Shown: positions 8,844 through 19,535, numbered from the stretch's first letter. The stretch is 64,000 nt of DNA from Alkaliphilus sp. NP8 (GCA_015978205.1 JADWMM010000002.1:98750-162749), one strand, 5' to 3'. The notes: generated by a model from the letters alone, not told the origin. A program made the numbers and translations.

Positions 8844-9239
8844 ATGAATATAAAAGGAAGTAAAACAGAAAAAAATTTGTGGACGGCCTTTTCTGGGGAA
8901 AGCCAAGCAAGAAATAAATATACATATTTTGCTAAAACAGCACAAGACGAAGGCTATGAAGATATAGCAGCAGCTTTTACACAAGCAGCTTCTCAGGAGG
9001 TTGAACATGCTAAATTAATATTAGAATTTTTAAACGGTATTAAAGATACTAAAACCAATTTAAAGCATTCTATTCAAACTGAAAATTATGAAGCTACAAC
9101 TATGTATAAAGAATATGAAAAAATAGCTTTAGAAGAAGGTTTTCCTGAAATAGCAACTTTTTTTAAAGAAGTATCAAAAATAGAATCAGAGCACGAAAAA
9201 AAGTTTACTAAGCTACTAGAAAGTATGCTAAATAAATAA
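8844..9239 (+). CDS. Rubrerythrin-type diiron protein without rubredoxin domain
   Basis: 131 residues forming only the four-helix ferritin-like part of rubrerythrin. It opens MNIKGSKTEKNLWTAFSGESQARNKY, as in clostridial rubrerythrins. Carboxylate/His iron ligands are visible in GESQARNKY, QEVEHAK, the helix with KEYEKIALEEGF, and SKIESEHEKKF. The C-terminal CxxC rubredoxin domain of classical rubrerythrin is absent, so an external electron donor would be needed. The family reduces hydrogen peroxide in anaerobes. I start at ATG 8844 (AAGGTGG 6 bases upstream) rather than the in-frame TTG at 8838. It is a single gene closed by a terminator. Confidence 0.9.
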   Translation: MNIKGSKTEKNLWTAFSGESQARNKYTYFAKTAQDEGYEDIAAAFTQAASQEVEHAKLILEFLNGIKDTKTNLKHSIQTENYEATTMYKEYEKIALEEGFPEIATFFKEVSKIESEHEKKFTKLLESMLNK

Positions 9240-9268
9240 ACCATATCTTAAGTGTTTTTAAAATAAAT

Positions 9269-9312
9269 AAAAAAGCAAAGCCTAATAAATTGTATTAGAT
9301 TTTGCTTTTTTT
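9269..9312. terminator. Bidirectional terminator
   Basis: AAAAAAGCAAAGCCTAAT pairs with ATTAGATTTTGCTTTTTT (two mismatches) between the convergent rubrerythrin and Lit-like genes. Its right arm overlaps the last codons of the latter. Confidence 0.75.
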
Positions 9313-9983
9313 ATATAATATAGTCCTGCACTTCCTAATACTACTAAAGAACCTATAAAATAACCTACTATTTTAACAGCAGTATCGTAAAAGAATCCTT
9401 GTGGAAGCATTTGTATAAGTACATCTGTATTTGGATTTAATAACCATAAATCATTATTAAAAAATATAAGATGAAAATATGTAAAATACTTATGAAAATC
9501 TATAGCCATTAATAAAAGTAAAATAGCTAAAAGAGCTATATTTGCAATTGCAGTATATATTAATGTTTTTGAAAAACCTTTCTTCCAATTCTTATCTTTT
9601 TTAACAATAAAGATTAATATTCCGATAATTATTAGAATACTAATATTCCTAATTAACATTCCTACTGTAAATAATTCTTTTACATCTACCATATGTAACT
9701 TTTCTCTATTTCCAAATACTTCTGTTTTTTCTCCTCTAATAATTGCTGTGGTATCTAACTTTTCTCTATTATCTTTTAAATATTTTAAAATATCTTCTGC
9801 TGTATGTTCTAAGTTTTCCATATCCATACCAGTAGCTTCTGTTATATTGTATTTGTCAAAAGAGGTTATGTAATGGTCTAAACTAAAAGATATAAATTCT
9901 GTAAATGTAAATAACAATAATATTGATACCATAATTCCTAATATTACATAGCTTAGTTTTTTTAAAAACCCCAAACGTCCCAC
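9282..9983 (-). CDS. DUF1461/TIGR01906 membrane protein, Lit-like
   Basis: 233 residues. There is an N-terminal membrane helix (YVILGIMVSILLLFTF), an extracytoplasmic domain, and then three further helices. The extracytoplasmic part contains EKLHMVDVKELF, and a later stretch is YFHLIFFNNDLWLLNPNTD. These match the conserved His-containing motifs of the DUF1461 family. That family includes Lit, the lipoprotein intramolecular transacylase of Enterococcus and Bacillus, which moves an acyl chain from the diacylglycerol to the N-terminal Cys amine of lipoproteins. Whether this copy has that activity is inference. RBS AGGAGG precedes the ATG. It is monocistronic, with terminators on both sides. Confidence 0.7.
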   Translation of the reverse strand: MGRLGFLKKLSYVILGIMVSILLLFTFTEFISFSLDHYITSFDKYNITEATGMDMENLEHTAEDILKYLKDNREKLDTTAIIRGEKTEVFGNREKLHMVDVKELFTVGMLIRNISILIIIGILIFIVKKDKNWKKGFSKTLIYTAIANIALLAILLLLMAIDFHKYFTYFHLIFFNNDLWLLNPNTDVLIQMLPQGFFYDTAVKIVGYFIGSLVVLGSAGLYYIKKAKSNTIY

Positions 9984-10106
9984 CTCCTTTTATCTTCAAA
10001 ACTATTACATTTCTAAGTTTTTATGTAAAACTATTTTAATTATAGCATTTCTAAAACAGTCATTAAATATTATTATCAGCTATTTTTTATATTAATTTAA
10101 TAAAGC

Positions 10107-10133
10107 ACAGTTTCTATGTTTTTTCATATTATA
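10107..10133 (+). promoter_or_regulatory. Candidate sigma-K-type sporulation promoter
   Basis: AC (10107-10108), 16 bp, then CATATTATA (10125-10133). This fits the sigma-K pattern AC-N16/17-CATAnnnTA, about 50 bp before the start of the mini-protein gene. The same arrangement precedes the paralogue at 21436. Confidence 0.45.
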
Positions 10134-10184
10134 TATTAAACAAAAGATAGCTATAGATCTATAGGTTATAAGGAGGTGAATTCT

Positions 10185-10361
10185 ATGGCAGCTGGAGCAT
10201 TAAGTAGATTTTTGGGTGAAGATACTAGCTTATTATTTTTCTTCTTATTGCTAGTGATTATTTTCTGTAAATGTGGTATTTTCCACGACAGTGGTGACGA
10301 GTTACTTTTCTTCTTCTTACTACTTGTAGTACTATTCGGCGGAGGAACTTGTTGGAGATAA
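10185..10361 (+). CDS. Mini-membrane protein with duplicated LLFFFLLLV segment (paralogue 1)
   Basis: 58 residues. The core is an internal tandem duplication: a hydrophobic segment LLFFFLLLVIIFCKCGIF, then a short polar bridge (HDSGDE), then LLFFFLLLVVLFGGG. It ends TCWR. It is clearly paralogous to the gene at 21230-21436 on the opposite strand. ATG 10185 is 8 bases after AGGAGG; the track's GTG at 10176 begins on the last G of that AGGAGG. A 14-bp palindrome (CTATAGATCTATAG, 10151-10164) lies just before the RBS. Function is unknown. Size, composition and the sigma-K-like promoter suggest a spore-envelope or mother-cell membrane peptide, as inference. Confidence 0.7.
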   Translation: MAAGALSRFLGEDTSLLFFFLLLVIIFCKCGIFHDSGDELLFFFLLLVVLFGGGTCWR

Positions 10362-10383
10362 TATCCTTGCCTAAGAATAAAAT

Positions 10384-10417
10384 AAAAATGAGGTCAATAA
10401 ATTTTGACCTCATTTTT
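10384..10417. terminator. Bidirectional terminator
   Basis: A perfect 14-bp stem AAAAATGAGGTCAA / TTGACCTCATTTTT with A and T tracts, between the mini-protein gene and the convergent end of the thiamine operon. Confidence 0.85.
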
Positions 10418-10460
10418 TATATTGTATAAGAAATAAATATTATATTTAAATTAATTTTAC

Positions 10461-10736
10461 TTATTGTAACTTACAACCACAGATATTAGAAATCATAATA
10501 TTCATAGTATAGTTACAATCCTCAGATGACATTTTTTCATGAATATGACTAATTAAATTAAATACCTTTTTTGCTTCTCCTTTGATTGTAGTAGATAAAA
10601 TACCGATATCATAGTCTAAACCTGAATCTTTAATTAAATTTAGTACTTCGTTAATATCATCTAGATAATTGTTTGAATCAATAGGAAAATATGTGATTTC
10701 ACATGAAACTATATTTCCTTTTTCCAAACCACACAT
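10461..10736 (-). CDS. YkoF/DUF77-type thiamine- or HMP-binding protein
   Basis: 91 residues with one ferredoxin-like thiamine-binding domain. VSCEITYFPIDSNNYLDDINEVL, then SGLDYDIGILSTTIKGE and YTMNIMISNICG, match the YkoF family strand-helix-strand pattern. In Bacillus YkoF binds thiamine and hydroxymethylpyrimidine; a soluble carrier or sensor role for the transported pyrimidine is likely. It has cysteines at both ends (MCGL, NICGCK). It is the last gene of the TPP-riboswitch operon, and its start overlaps the methyltransferase stop by 28 bases, implying translational coupling. The operon's first gene encodes a related MTH1187-type protein. Confidence 0.8.
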   Translation of the reverse strand: MCGLEKGNIVSCEITYFPIDSNNYLDDINEVLNLIKDSGLDYDIGILSTTIKGEAKKVFNLISHIHEKMSSEDCNYTMNIMISNICGCKLQ

Positions 10737-11386
10737 ATGAACCCTCCTCTTTCAGAAACTGAAAGTTCTTTTTCTAATTCCATACTTATATCTTTTTCCA
10801 CAGTAGTTGGTGGAATAAATAAACATTCTCCACTATTTATTAATTCTTCTGTATTTAATGATTTTAATTGATCCGTAGATTTAAAGTCTGCATATTTAAA
10901 TACACTATTTTTTTGGAATGGCTCTGAAAGATAGAGTTCTCCCCAACTACTTTCTATATTTATAGTACCAATTAATAAATGGCCCTTATTTTTTAGCACT
11001 CTATACATTTCATTGTAGGCTTTTTGTGGCTCTTTAATAAATTCAAAAGCTGCCATTGAAAAAACTCCATCGAATGTTTTATCAGAAAAATTCAAATTAT
11101 AAACATCCATAATTTCAAACTTAATATTAAGTCCTTTTTCATTAGCTTTTTTACGTGCCTTACCAAGCATTTCTTCTGACACATCTATACCAACTACTTC
11201 GCAACCCATTTCAGCTAACTTTATACTAAAATTTCCTGTTCCGCAGCCTACATCCAATATTTTCATTCCAGCTTTAGGCTTAAAAAGAGAAAGAGCTAAT
11301 TCTGTTTCTACATTGTCTACAAATGTTCCTAGCTTTGATTTATACCACTGATCATAATCAATTGCTTCTTTGTCGAATATAGCCAT
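10709..11386 (-). CDS. Class I SAM-dependent methyltransferase in thiamine operon
   Basis: 225 residues. Motif I is ILDVGCGTGNFSIKLAE, the acidic end of strand 2 is VVGIDVSEEML, and FDGVFSMAAFEFI forms motif IV. It resembles the UbiE/methyltransf_11 group. The N-terminal AIDYDQWYKSKLG is a typical lead-in helix. The substrate is unknown. Membership of a TPP-riboswitch operon, wedged between ThiZ and a YkoF-like protein with 10- and 28-base junctions, suggests it acts on a pyrimidine precursor or its degradation product; that is inference. Clostridial thi-uptake operons may commonly carry such a gene, which I cannot check. Confidence 0.85.
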   Translation of the reverse strand: MAIFDKEAIDYDQWYKSKLGTFVDNVETELALSLFKPKAGMKILDVGCGTGNFSIKLAEMGCEVVGIDVSEEMLGKARKKANEKGLNIKFEIMDVYNLNFSDKTFDGVFSMAAFEFIKEPQKAYNEMYRVLKNKGHLLIGTINIESSWGELYLSEPFQKNSVFKYADFKSTDQLKSLNTEELINSGECLFIPPTTVEKDISMELEKELSVSERGGFICVVWKKEI

Positions 11387-11396
11387 ACTATACCTC

Positions 11397-12131
11397 CTAA
11401 AATAATTTTAATATTTTCTTCTTCATTTCGTTAAACTGAGTGCTGGTAAGTGTGTCGTTATCTCTTGGTCTAGGTATATTTACTTCAAATTCAGCCTTTA
11501 CAGATGCAGGTCTTTCTGAAAAAACATATATTTTATCAGATAAAAAAATAGCTTCATCTATATCATGAGTAATAAAAAGAATAGATGATTTTAAATTTTT
11601 AAATACTTCTAAAACCCATTGTTGCATTTTTTGTTTTGTCATAGCATCTAATCCACCAAAAGGTTCATCTAAAAGCATAATATCATTAGAAAACAAATAT
11701 GTTCTAAGAAGTGCTGCACGCTGTCTCATACCACCAGATAGTTGGTTTGGATAACTTTTTTCAAAGCCAGCCAAACCAAATAACTTGAAATATTCTAATG
11801 CTTTCTTTTCTGCTTCTACCTTTGAACTACCTTTTAATACTAAAGGAACGCATACATTTTCTAATATGTTTTTCCAAGGAAGAAGTAGGTCTTTTTGATG
11901 CATATAGCTTACTCTTCCTGTTTTGCTTGTATAGTCTTCTCCTTCAATTAGAACTCTACCTTCATCTGGTTTTAAAAGTCCTGCTATAATATTAAATAAA
12001 GTACTTTTCCCACTACCACTGGGACCTAATATAGTAACAAATTGATTTTGTTCAAGATCTATACAAACATTATCTAAGGTATGCAATGAACCAAATTTTT
12101 TCGTTACATTACTAATTTCTATCTTATTCAT
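11397..12131 (-). CDS. thiZ: ABC transporter ATPase for thiamine pyrimidine precursors
   Basis: 244 residues of the nitrate/sulfonate/taurine-type ABC ATPases. The Walker A is GPSGSGKSTLFNIIAG. A Q-loop follows in YMHQKDLLLPWKNI. The signature is LSGGMRQRAALLR and the Walker B is IMLLDEPFGGLDAMT, with the H-loop in FITHDIDEA. With ThiX and ThiY it should import N-formyl-4-amino-5-aminomethyl-2-methylpyrimidine or a related HMP precursor for salvage to HMP. It follows thiY by 2 bases. The assignment rests on the TPP riboswitch and the neighbouring NMT1/THI5-type binding protein. Confidence 0.88.
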   Translation of the reverse strand: MNKIEISNVTKKFGSLHTLDNVCIDLEQNQFVTILGPSGSGKSTLFNIIAGLLKPDEGRVLIEGEDYTSKTGRVSYMHQKDLLLPWKNILENVCVPLVLKGSSKVEAEKKALEYFKLFGLAGFEKSYPNQLSGGMRQRAALLRTYLFSNDIMLLDEPFGGLDAMTKQKMQQWVLEVFKNLKSSILFITHDIDEAIFLSDKIYVFSERPASVKAEFEVNIPRPRDNDTLTSTQFNEMKKKILKLF

Positions 12132-12133
12132 AA

Positions 12134-13162
12134 TTACTCCTCTGGTAGAAATTCATTTGTAAATGCTTCTTTTGCTTCTAATTCATTTTCTAATAAATCG
12201 TTTTCAAACATCCAGTTCCCATATGTTTCCCACACTTCTTCTTTCATTTCTCCCCATCTAGGAGCATCGGATTTATATTCATTAGCTAAATATTCTTGAC
12301 TAGCTACTACTAATTCTTCATCTAATTCTGGTGCATGTTTTATTAACATTTTACCTGCTTCTTCAGGATTATTAATTGTAAATTCATATCCTTTAGAAGT
12401 AGCTTTTAAAAACTTTTTCGCTAATTCTGGGTTTTCTTCTAATAATGTTTCATTTGCAATAATAGCAGGAGTATAGAAATCTAAAGCAGGCTCTACTTCT
12501 TGTAACTTAATAAAGTTAAGGTCCATATCTCTAAGCCCAGCAGCTACTCCATCCCATCCGTAATAAATCCAAGTAAAGTCTACATGGTTTTCTACACTAG
12601 TAAAGAAATCTGATGTTCCTATATTAATCATCTCAACCTTATTAAAATCTGCACCTTCTTTATCCATTAAACCTTTTATCATAGCTTCTTCGGCTGGAGA
12701 TCCCCAACCACCATATTTTTTATTTTCAAAGTCAGCTGCCGTTTCAATATCTTTAGATGCAGGAGAAGCAAACCCGGAAGTATTATGCTGAATAATAGCT
12801 GCTATAGCTTTAACTGGTAAAGGATCCGCTGCTGTTCTAGCATATGTTACTTCTTCCTGATAACTAATTCCAAATTCCCCTTGTCCTGCTGCAATAAGGT
12901 CAGCAGTTCCACCTGATGTTGGTTGAATAATTTCCACATCTAATCCTTCTTCTTCATAGTAACCATTTTCTAAAGCAACATACATACCTGTGTGGTTTGT
13001 ATTAGGTACCCAATCTAAAACTACAGTTACTTTTTCTAATTGTTCCTCTTCTTTATTTGTATTATTTTTATCTTCTTCTACTGGTGTATCTGTAGCACAC
13101 CCTGCTAAAAGCCCTATTATTAGTGCTGTAATAATAAACAAGTTTATTCCTTTTTTAAACAT
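12134..13162 (-). CDS. thiY: Thiamine-precursor ABC transporter substrate-binding lipoprotein
   Basis: 342 residues of the NMT1/THI5-like family. The signal peptide has a lipobox (GLLAGC), so the mature protein is tethered by its Cys. An acidic linker follows. The ligand-binding signature is [20 protein letters not shown], the hallmark of ThiY-type pyrimidine-binding proteins. Other pocket-like stretches are [23 protein letters not shown] in pieces, KKYGGWGSP and [11 protein letters not shown]. It captures formylaminopyrimidine-type thiamine breakdown products outside the membrane for ThiX/ThiZ. It sits between the permease and ATPase genes of the riboswitch operon. Confidence 0.92.
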   Translation of the reverse strand: MFKKGINLFIITALIIGLLAGCATDTPVEEDKNNTNKEEEQLEKVTVVLDWVPNTNHTGMYVALENGYYEEEGLDVEIIQPTSGGTADLIAAGQGEFGISYQEEVTYARTAADPLPVKAIAAIIQHNTSGFASPASKDIETAADFENKKYGGWGSPAEEAMIKGLMDKEGADFNKVEMINIGTSDFFTSVENHVDFTWIYYGWDGVAAGLRDMDLNFIKLQEVEPALDFYTPAIIANETLLEENPELAKKFLKATSKGYEFTINNPEEAGKMLIKHAPELDEELVVASQEYLANEYKSDAPRWGEMKEEVWETYGNWMFENDLLENELEAKEAFTNEFLPEE

Positions 13163-13182
13163 AATTATTTCTCTCCTGTTCT

Positions 13183-13950
13183 TTATTTTTTATTGCCATA
13201 TATCCATGGCATAGATTTTTTCTCAATAAAACTGATTAATTTAAGTATCATTACACTTAATAATGTGATTACTATGATAACAGCAAACACTTTATCAGTA
13301 GCAAATGACTGCTTTACTCTCATCATATATACACCTAATCCATTTTTACCTCCTACCCATTCACCTATAGTTGCTCCCATAATACTATAAGTTGCAGAAA
13401 TCTTTAAGCCAGAGAAAAAACTAGGAAGTGCAGCTGGTATTTTAACTATTTTGTACAATTCTATTTTACTAGCTCCCATAGATTTAATTAGATTTAAAAG
13501 CTCTGTTTCTACAGAAGAAAGCCCTTCTAATAAACTCAAAGTGATTGGAAAAAAGCAAACTAAAACAACTATAACAATTTTAGGTAAATAACCAAATCCA
13601 AACCAAATAGCAAATAGTGGCGCTATTGTAATAATAGGTATGGTCTGAGATGTTATTATTAATGGATATATGGCTTTTCTAACTACAGGAATACTGTCCA
13701 TAGAAATAGCAATAATCATTGCAAATATAATAGATATAATAAATCCTACAACTGCTTCCATAGCGGTTATATATGCATGTTCCATTAATTTAGGCATAGT
13801 TGTAATTAAAGTTTTTATAATTGTAGTAGGAGCTGGCAATATATATGTGGGCACTATTTCTATTCTACTTACCATTTCCCATATTAAAATCAATGTAGCA
13901 AAAAATACAATAGGGATAATCTTATCCTCTATATTTTTCAATTTTTTCAT
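13183..13950 (-). CDS. thiX: ABC transporter permease for thiamine pyrimidine precursors
   Basis: 255 residues of the BinPDT/SsuC permease type, with six membrane segments. The N-terminal helix is [18 protein letters not shown]. The EAA loop that contacts the ATPase is visible as [22 protein letters not shown]. The start overlaps the upstream DUF77 gene by 29 bases. It forms the membrane channel for the pyrimidine captured by ThiY; a single permease gene implies a homodimer. Confidence 0.9.
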   Translation of the reverse strand: MKKLKNIEDKIIPIVFFATLILIWEMVSRIEIVPTYILPAPTTIIKTLITTMPKLMEHAYITAMEAVVGFIISIIFAMIIAISMDSIPVVRKAIYPLIITSQTIPIITIAPLFAIWFGFGYLPKIVIVVLVCFFPITLSLLEGLSSVETELLNLIKSMGASKIELYKIVKIPAALPSFFSGLKISATYSIMGATIGEWVGGKNGLGVYMMRVKQSFATDKVFAVIIVITLLSVMILKLISFIEKKSMPWIYGNKK

Positions 13951-14212
13951 TCATAGTCACGCCTTCTGGTTTATAATCAATTTTTACCATAGAAACTACT
14001 CTTGGTGCTCCTTCTTTTACACAAACATCTTGAGCTTTTTTAACAATATCTAAAAGAGTATCTAGCTCTCCCTCCATAGTCGTTTCCATAGGGCCAACTT
14101 CATATTTAACTCCAGATTCTTCAATTAATTCTATAACTTTATCTACAACAGGATAAATACGTTCCTCCGAGACAGTAGGTAAAATTTGTAAACTAACATT
14201 AACATAAGCCAT
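13922..14212 (-). CDS. MTH1187-family thiamine-binding protein
   Basis: 96 residues. VNVSLQILPTVSEERIYPVVDKVI, YEVGPMETTMEGELDTLL and VVSMVKIDYKP are the MTH1187/YqgV (DUF77) family landmarks. Structures of this family form a ferredoxin-like fold that binds thiamine-like ligands between subunits. It is the first gene behind the TPP riboswitch. GGAGA/GAAGGAG lies upstream of the ATG. It may hold or pass on the imported pyrimidine. Confidence 0.88.
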   Translation of the reverse strand: MAYVNVSLQILPTVSEERIYPVVDKVIELIEESGVKYEVGPMETTMEGELDTLLDIVKKAQDVCVKEGAPRVVSMVKIDYKPEGVTMNEKIEKYRG

Positions 14213-14295
14213 TTTTATATCTCCTTCCTATTTATTAATATTTTTTTGCACTTACTTATATAAAACCAAGATTAATATTTAATTAAAAATATTAA

Positions 14296-14326
14296 AATAC
14301 CCTTTATCCTAACTGGACAAAGGGTA
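14296..14326 (-). terminator. Riboswitch-controlled terminator
   Basis: ATACCCTTTGTCC pairs with GGATAAAGGGTAT and is followed by TTTTAATATTTTT on the minus strand. It lies between the TPP aptamer and the first gene and is the expected expression platform. Confidence 0.8.
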
Positions 14327-14349
14327 TGAAATATCATATTATTACACAA

Positions 14350-14437
14350 TATTTCCCTCCGCTGGCATTATCCAGTTCAGGTTGTGGGTCGAAACAACAC
14401 AGCTTCCTCTCAGCCAGATTAAACTAGCTCCCCTTTT
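14350..14437 (-). ncRNA. TPP riboswitch (THI element)
   Basis: The minus strand carries the canonical blocks GGGGAGCTAG, GGCTGAGAGGAAG, CCACAACCTGAACTGGATAA and TGCCAGCGGAGGGAA, in that order. TPP binding should favour the downstream terminator and shut off the uptake operon. Confidence 0.96.
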
Positions 14438-14462
14438 TTCATATTTTTTTAATCACAATGTC

Positions 14463-14491
14463 ATTATATATCTAATTTTGTATACAGTCAA
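14463..14491 (-). promoter_or_regulatory. sigma-A-like promoter of the TPP-riboswitch operon
   Basis: -35 TTGACT (14486-14491), 17-bp spacer, perfect -10 TATAAT (14463-14468), about 25 bp before the aptamer. Confidence 0.75.
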
Positions 14492-14547
14492 TAAGAGTTA
14501 ATATCCTACTTATTTTTAAAACTCAATTTAAAACAAGCTTCTTATTC

Positions 14548-16542
<1,995 letters not shown>

Positions 16543-16612
16543 TCATTTTAGGCATTATAATATCCATCTAACCATTATATTTAATAAAAAATACTAAGTA
16601 ATTAAATATTCT

Positions 16613-18838
16613 CTATCCTACTATTTCTAAATTCATAAATGTTGACGAAATCTTTTTAATACCTGCATTTGGAAAAGCTATAGTAAGCATTTCTCCTGAA
16701 ACTGACACTACAGTTCCTACACCGAATTTTGGATGCTTAATTTTGCTTCCTGATTTCACATCTTTTAAGTTACTAGACTCTGCAGAGTTTTTCTTTTCAT
16801 GCATCATAGCACCAGTAAAAAGTGGTGAAGTTCTCATTTTTCTTAAGTCTTTTTTTCTATTAAAAGGCTTATCTATTTTAATAAGTTTTTCTGGAATTTC
16901 GCTCATAAATCTAGATATAGCGTTTGAGTTTGTTCTTCCGTATAATGTTCTAGATATTGCATGGCTCATATATAATTTTTCTCTGGCTCTAGTAATACCT
17001 ACATAACATAATCTTCGCTCTTCTTCTTCATTATTTTCCTGAAGTGACATAGATGACGGAAATATACCTTCTTCCATTCCAGGTATAAATACTACTGGAA
17101 ACTCTAGTCCTTTAGCACTATGTAGTGTCATTAAAACTACTGCATTTTCTTCGTCATCATCTTCATCCATATTAGTTTCAAGAGAAGTTCTTGCTAAGAA
17201 CTCTTCTAATGTTTTTACTTCTGCATTTTCATCGAAATCTTTCGTTAAAGATAAAAACTCTTCCAAGTTTTCTATTCTACTTTCAGCTTCTATTTTTTCT
17301 TCAGATCTTAATACTTCTATATATCCAGTTCCTTCATATATTTCCTTTACTATATCTGTAACAGACATTTCATTTCGTTTTTCTCTTAATGACATTATTA
17401 AATTTGTAAATTTACCAGTCTGTACCTTAACTCTAGTAGACTGATTAGTCATTTTGTCCACATCTAAAAGTGCACTAAAGAAACTTTCTCCACTTACATC
17501 TGCATATGAATCAAACTTTTCCATGCTTTTTAGTCCAATACCTCTTTTAGGTACATTAATAACTCGTTTAACACTTACATCATCTATTGGATTTTCGATT
17601 ATCCTTAAATAAGCCAAAATATCTTTTATTTCTTTTCTATCGTAGAAACGAGTACCACTATAAATCTTATAAGGTATTCCTCTTTTCATTAGCATTTCCT
17701 CTAATGAACGAGATTGAGCATTTGTTCTATACAGCACTGCAAAATCTGAAAAAGATCTATTTTCTTCATCATTAAGCTTTTCTATAGTAGATGCTACAAA
17801 GCTAGCTTCATCATATTCATTATTTGCACGATAATATTGTATAATTTCTCCATCATTATTATCTGTCCATAGTTTTTTTGTTTTTCTATCTGTATTATTA
17901 GCTACTACTACATTGGCAGCATCTAAAATACTTTTAGTAGAACGATAATTTTGTTCTAGTTTTATAACCTGTGTATTTGGAAAATCCTTTTCAAATCCTA
18001 ATATATTCCTTATATCTGCACCTCTCCAGCCATATATAGACTGATCATCATCTCCAACAACACATAAATTTTCATGACTTTTGGCTAATATACTTATTAA
18101 AGTATACTGAGCCATATTAGTGTCCTGAAACTCATCTACTAATATGTATTTAAATTTATTTTGATAATACTTTAAAACTGTAGGGTTGGTTTGGAAAAGC
18201 TGAACAGTTTTCATAATCAAGTCGTCAAAATCTAGTGCATTATTACTTCTTAGCTTGTCCTGATACATTCTATATAATTCTGCAATTTTTTGATTTTTAA
18301 AATCACTTCCATATTCTGCTATATATTCACTTGGGCCGATTAACTGATCCTTAGCCCTGCCTATTGCATTTAAAACCGATCTAGGCTGGAACATTTTTTC
18401 ATCTAAATTTAATCTCTTTAAACATTCCTTCATAAGAACCTGTTGGTCTGTAGTATCATATATAACAAAGTTTTTGTTATACCCTAGCTTGTCTATTTCC
18501 ATACGTAAAATACGTACACAGGAAGAGTGAAAAGTACTTACCCATAGATCTCTATAGTTATCTTCTAGAAGCTGACCTACTCTTTCCTTCATTTCTTTTG
18601 CTGCTTTGTTAGTAAATGTAATTGCTAAAACATTATATGGAGACACTTCTTTTTCCTCCACTAAATAAGCTATACGATGTGTAAGTACACGTGTTTTTCC
18701 TGAGCCAGCTCCAGCTAAAACTAAGACTGGTCCTTCTGTAGTGAGTACGGCTTTTTTTTGCATTGGATTTAAACTATTATATCTGGATTCATTTTTTACT
18801 ATATTTCCGTTCTGACCTAAATTTTCTTCATTACTCAT
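16613..18838 (-). CDS. pcrA: ATP-dependent DNA helicase PcrA/UvrD
   Basis: 741 residues, superfamily 1A helicase. Visible motifs: LNPMQKKAV (Q motif), LVLAGAGSGKTRVL (Walker A), LVDEFQDTN (Walker B), GDDDQSIYGWRGA (III), LEQNYRS (IV), VVLMTLHSAKGLEF (V) and CYVGITRAREKLY (VI). The C-terminal Tudor-like tail (IKHPKFGVGTVVSV) is the part that contacts RNA polymerase in PcrA proteins. The family unwinds DNA in repair and rolling-circle replication. It is upstream of ligA and probably co-transcribed. Confidence 0.97.
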   Translation of the reverse strand: MSNEENLGQNGNIVKNESRYNSLNPMQKKAVLTTEGPVLVLAGAGSGKTRVLTHRIAYLVEEKEVSPYNVLAITFTNKAAKEMKERVGQLLEDNYRDLWVSTFHSSCVRILRMEIDKLGYNKNFVIYDTTDQQVLMKECLKRLNLDEKMFQPRSVLNAIGRAKDQLIGPSEYIAEYGSDFKNQKIAELYRMYQDKLRSNNALDFDDLIMKTVQLFQTNPTVLKYYQNKFKYILVDEFQDTNMAQYTLISILAKSHENLCVVGDDDQSIYGWRGADIRNILGFEKDFPNTQVIKLEQNYRSTKSILDAANVVVANNTDRKTKKLWTDNNDGEIIQYYRANNEYDEASFVASTIEKLNDEENRSFSDFAVLYRTNAQSRSLEEMLMKRGIPYKIYSGTRFYDRKEIKDILAYLRIIENPIDDVSVKRVINVPKRGIGLKSMEKFDSYADVSGESFFSALLDVDKMTNQSTRVKVQTGKFTNLIMSLREKRNEMSVTDIVKEIYEGTGYIEVLRSEEKIEAESRIENLEEFLSLTKDFDENAEVKTLEEFLARTSLETNMDEDDDEENAVVLMTLHSAKGLEFPVVFIPGMEEGIFPSSMSLQENNEEEERRLCYVGITRAREKLYMSHAISRTLYGRTNSNAISRFMSEIPEKLIKIDKPFNRKKDLRKMRTSPLFTGAMMHEKKNSAESSNLKDVKSGSKIKHPKFGVGTVVSVSGEMLTIAFPNAGIKKISSTFMNLEIVG

Positions 18839-19010
18839 AATTATTTCACCCTTTACGTAAATATATATCTTTCATTTGATATAGTAAAAAATACTAATCA
18901 AATACCTAACTTTACTAGTTATTTCTTTTCTAAATTAGTATACCATATTTAAGTGTTTAATTCGAAGTTCTGTTTAACATCTATTTACTATAACAAAAGA
19001 TTCTATGCAT

Positions 19011-19049
19011 AAAAATAAGCATCCATTTTTGTTTAGGATGCTTATTTTT
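19011..19049 (-). terminator. Terminator after tatA
   Basis: A 14-bp perfect stem AAAAATAAGCATCC / GGATGCTTATTTTT with an 11-base loop, directly after the tatA stop. Confidence 0.85.
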
Positions 19050-19056
19050 ATTATTA

Positions 19057-19266
19057 CTATTTGTCTTCTTTTTCTTCGTCTTTGTTTTGTTTTTCATCAC
19101 TATCTTCTTCTTTTATGTCTTCTGTTATTTTATTAGCATGAGACTTAAATTCATTTAATCCTCTACCTAATGCCTTACCAAGTTCTGGTAACTTAGCAGG
19201 ACCAAAAATAACAAGGGCAATTATAAGAATTAAGACAAGTTCTGAAGTTCCAAGTCTTCCGAACAT
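19057..19266 (-). CDS. tatA: Twin-arginine translocase subunit TatA/E
   Basis: 69 residues. [21 protein letters not shown] is the short N-terminal membrane helix. The [21 protein letters not shown] hinge and amphipathic helix follows, and then a highly charged tail. It multimerises to form the pore for folded Tat substrates. No tatC is adjacent or elsewhere in the window, and the gene is monocistronic between terminators, so the partner must lie elsewhere. GGAGG precedes the ATG. Confidence 0.95.
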   Translation of the reverse strand: MFGRLGTSELVLILIIALVIFGPAKLPELGKALGRGLNEFKSHANKITEDIKEEDSDEKQNKDEEKEDK

Positions 19267-19535
19267 AAAACCCCTCCTTTATACTGTAGTTTCTGTTATA
19301 TCAAACCATAAAAATTAAAATAAAATTACATTATTAACTTAAAAATTAACATAGATATAAACATATTTTTATACCATATTTGCAATACTTATGTATTAAT
19401 AATAACACATATATTAATTTTATAAAAGAGTTTTTCGTTAATTTAATAACACTTTTTATTATCCAATAATTTTTATCCATATTTGAAAAATATTTACAAA
19501 TATAAATTCTGGTTCAATTACACTATATAAAGTAA
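19267..19535. other. AT-rich intergenic region, no gene seen
   Basis: About 270 bases between the tatA start and the brnQ terminator. I see no ORF with a ribosome binding site, no RNA signature and no repeat; it presumably holds the tatA promoter, which I could not place confidently. Confidence 0.5.

Noticed and set aside
8796-9008. Minus-strand ORF opposite the rubrerythrin gene, Cys/Phe-rich
   Set aside because: It is the antisense shadow of a clear diiron protein gene, with no ribosome binding site.
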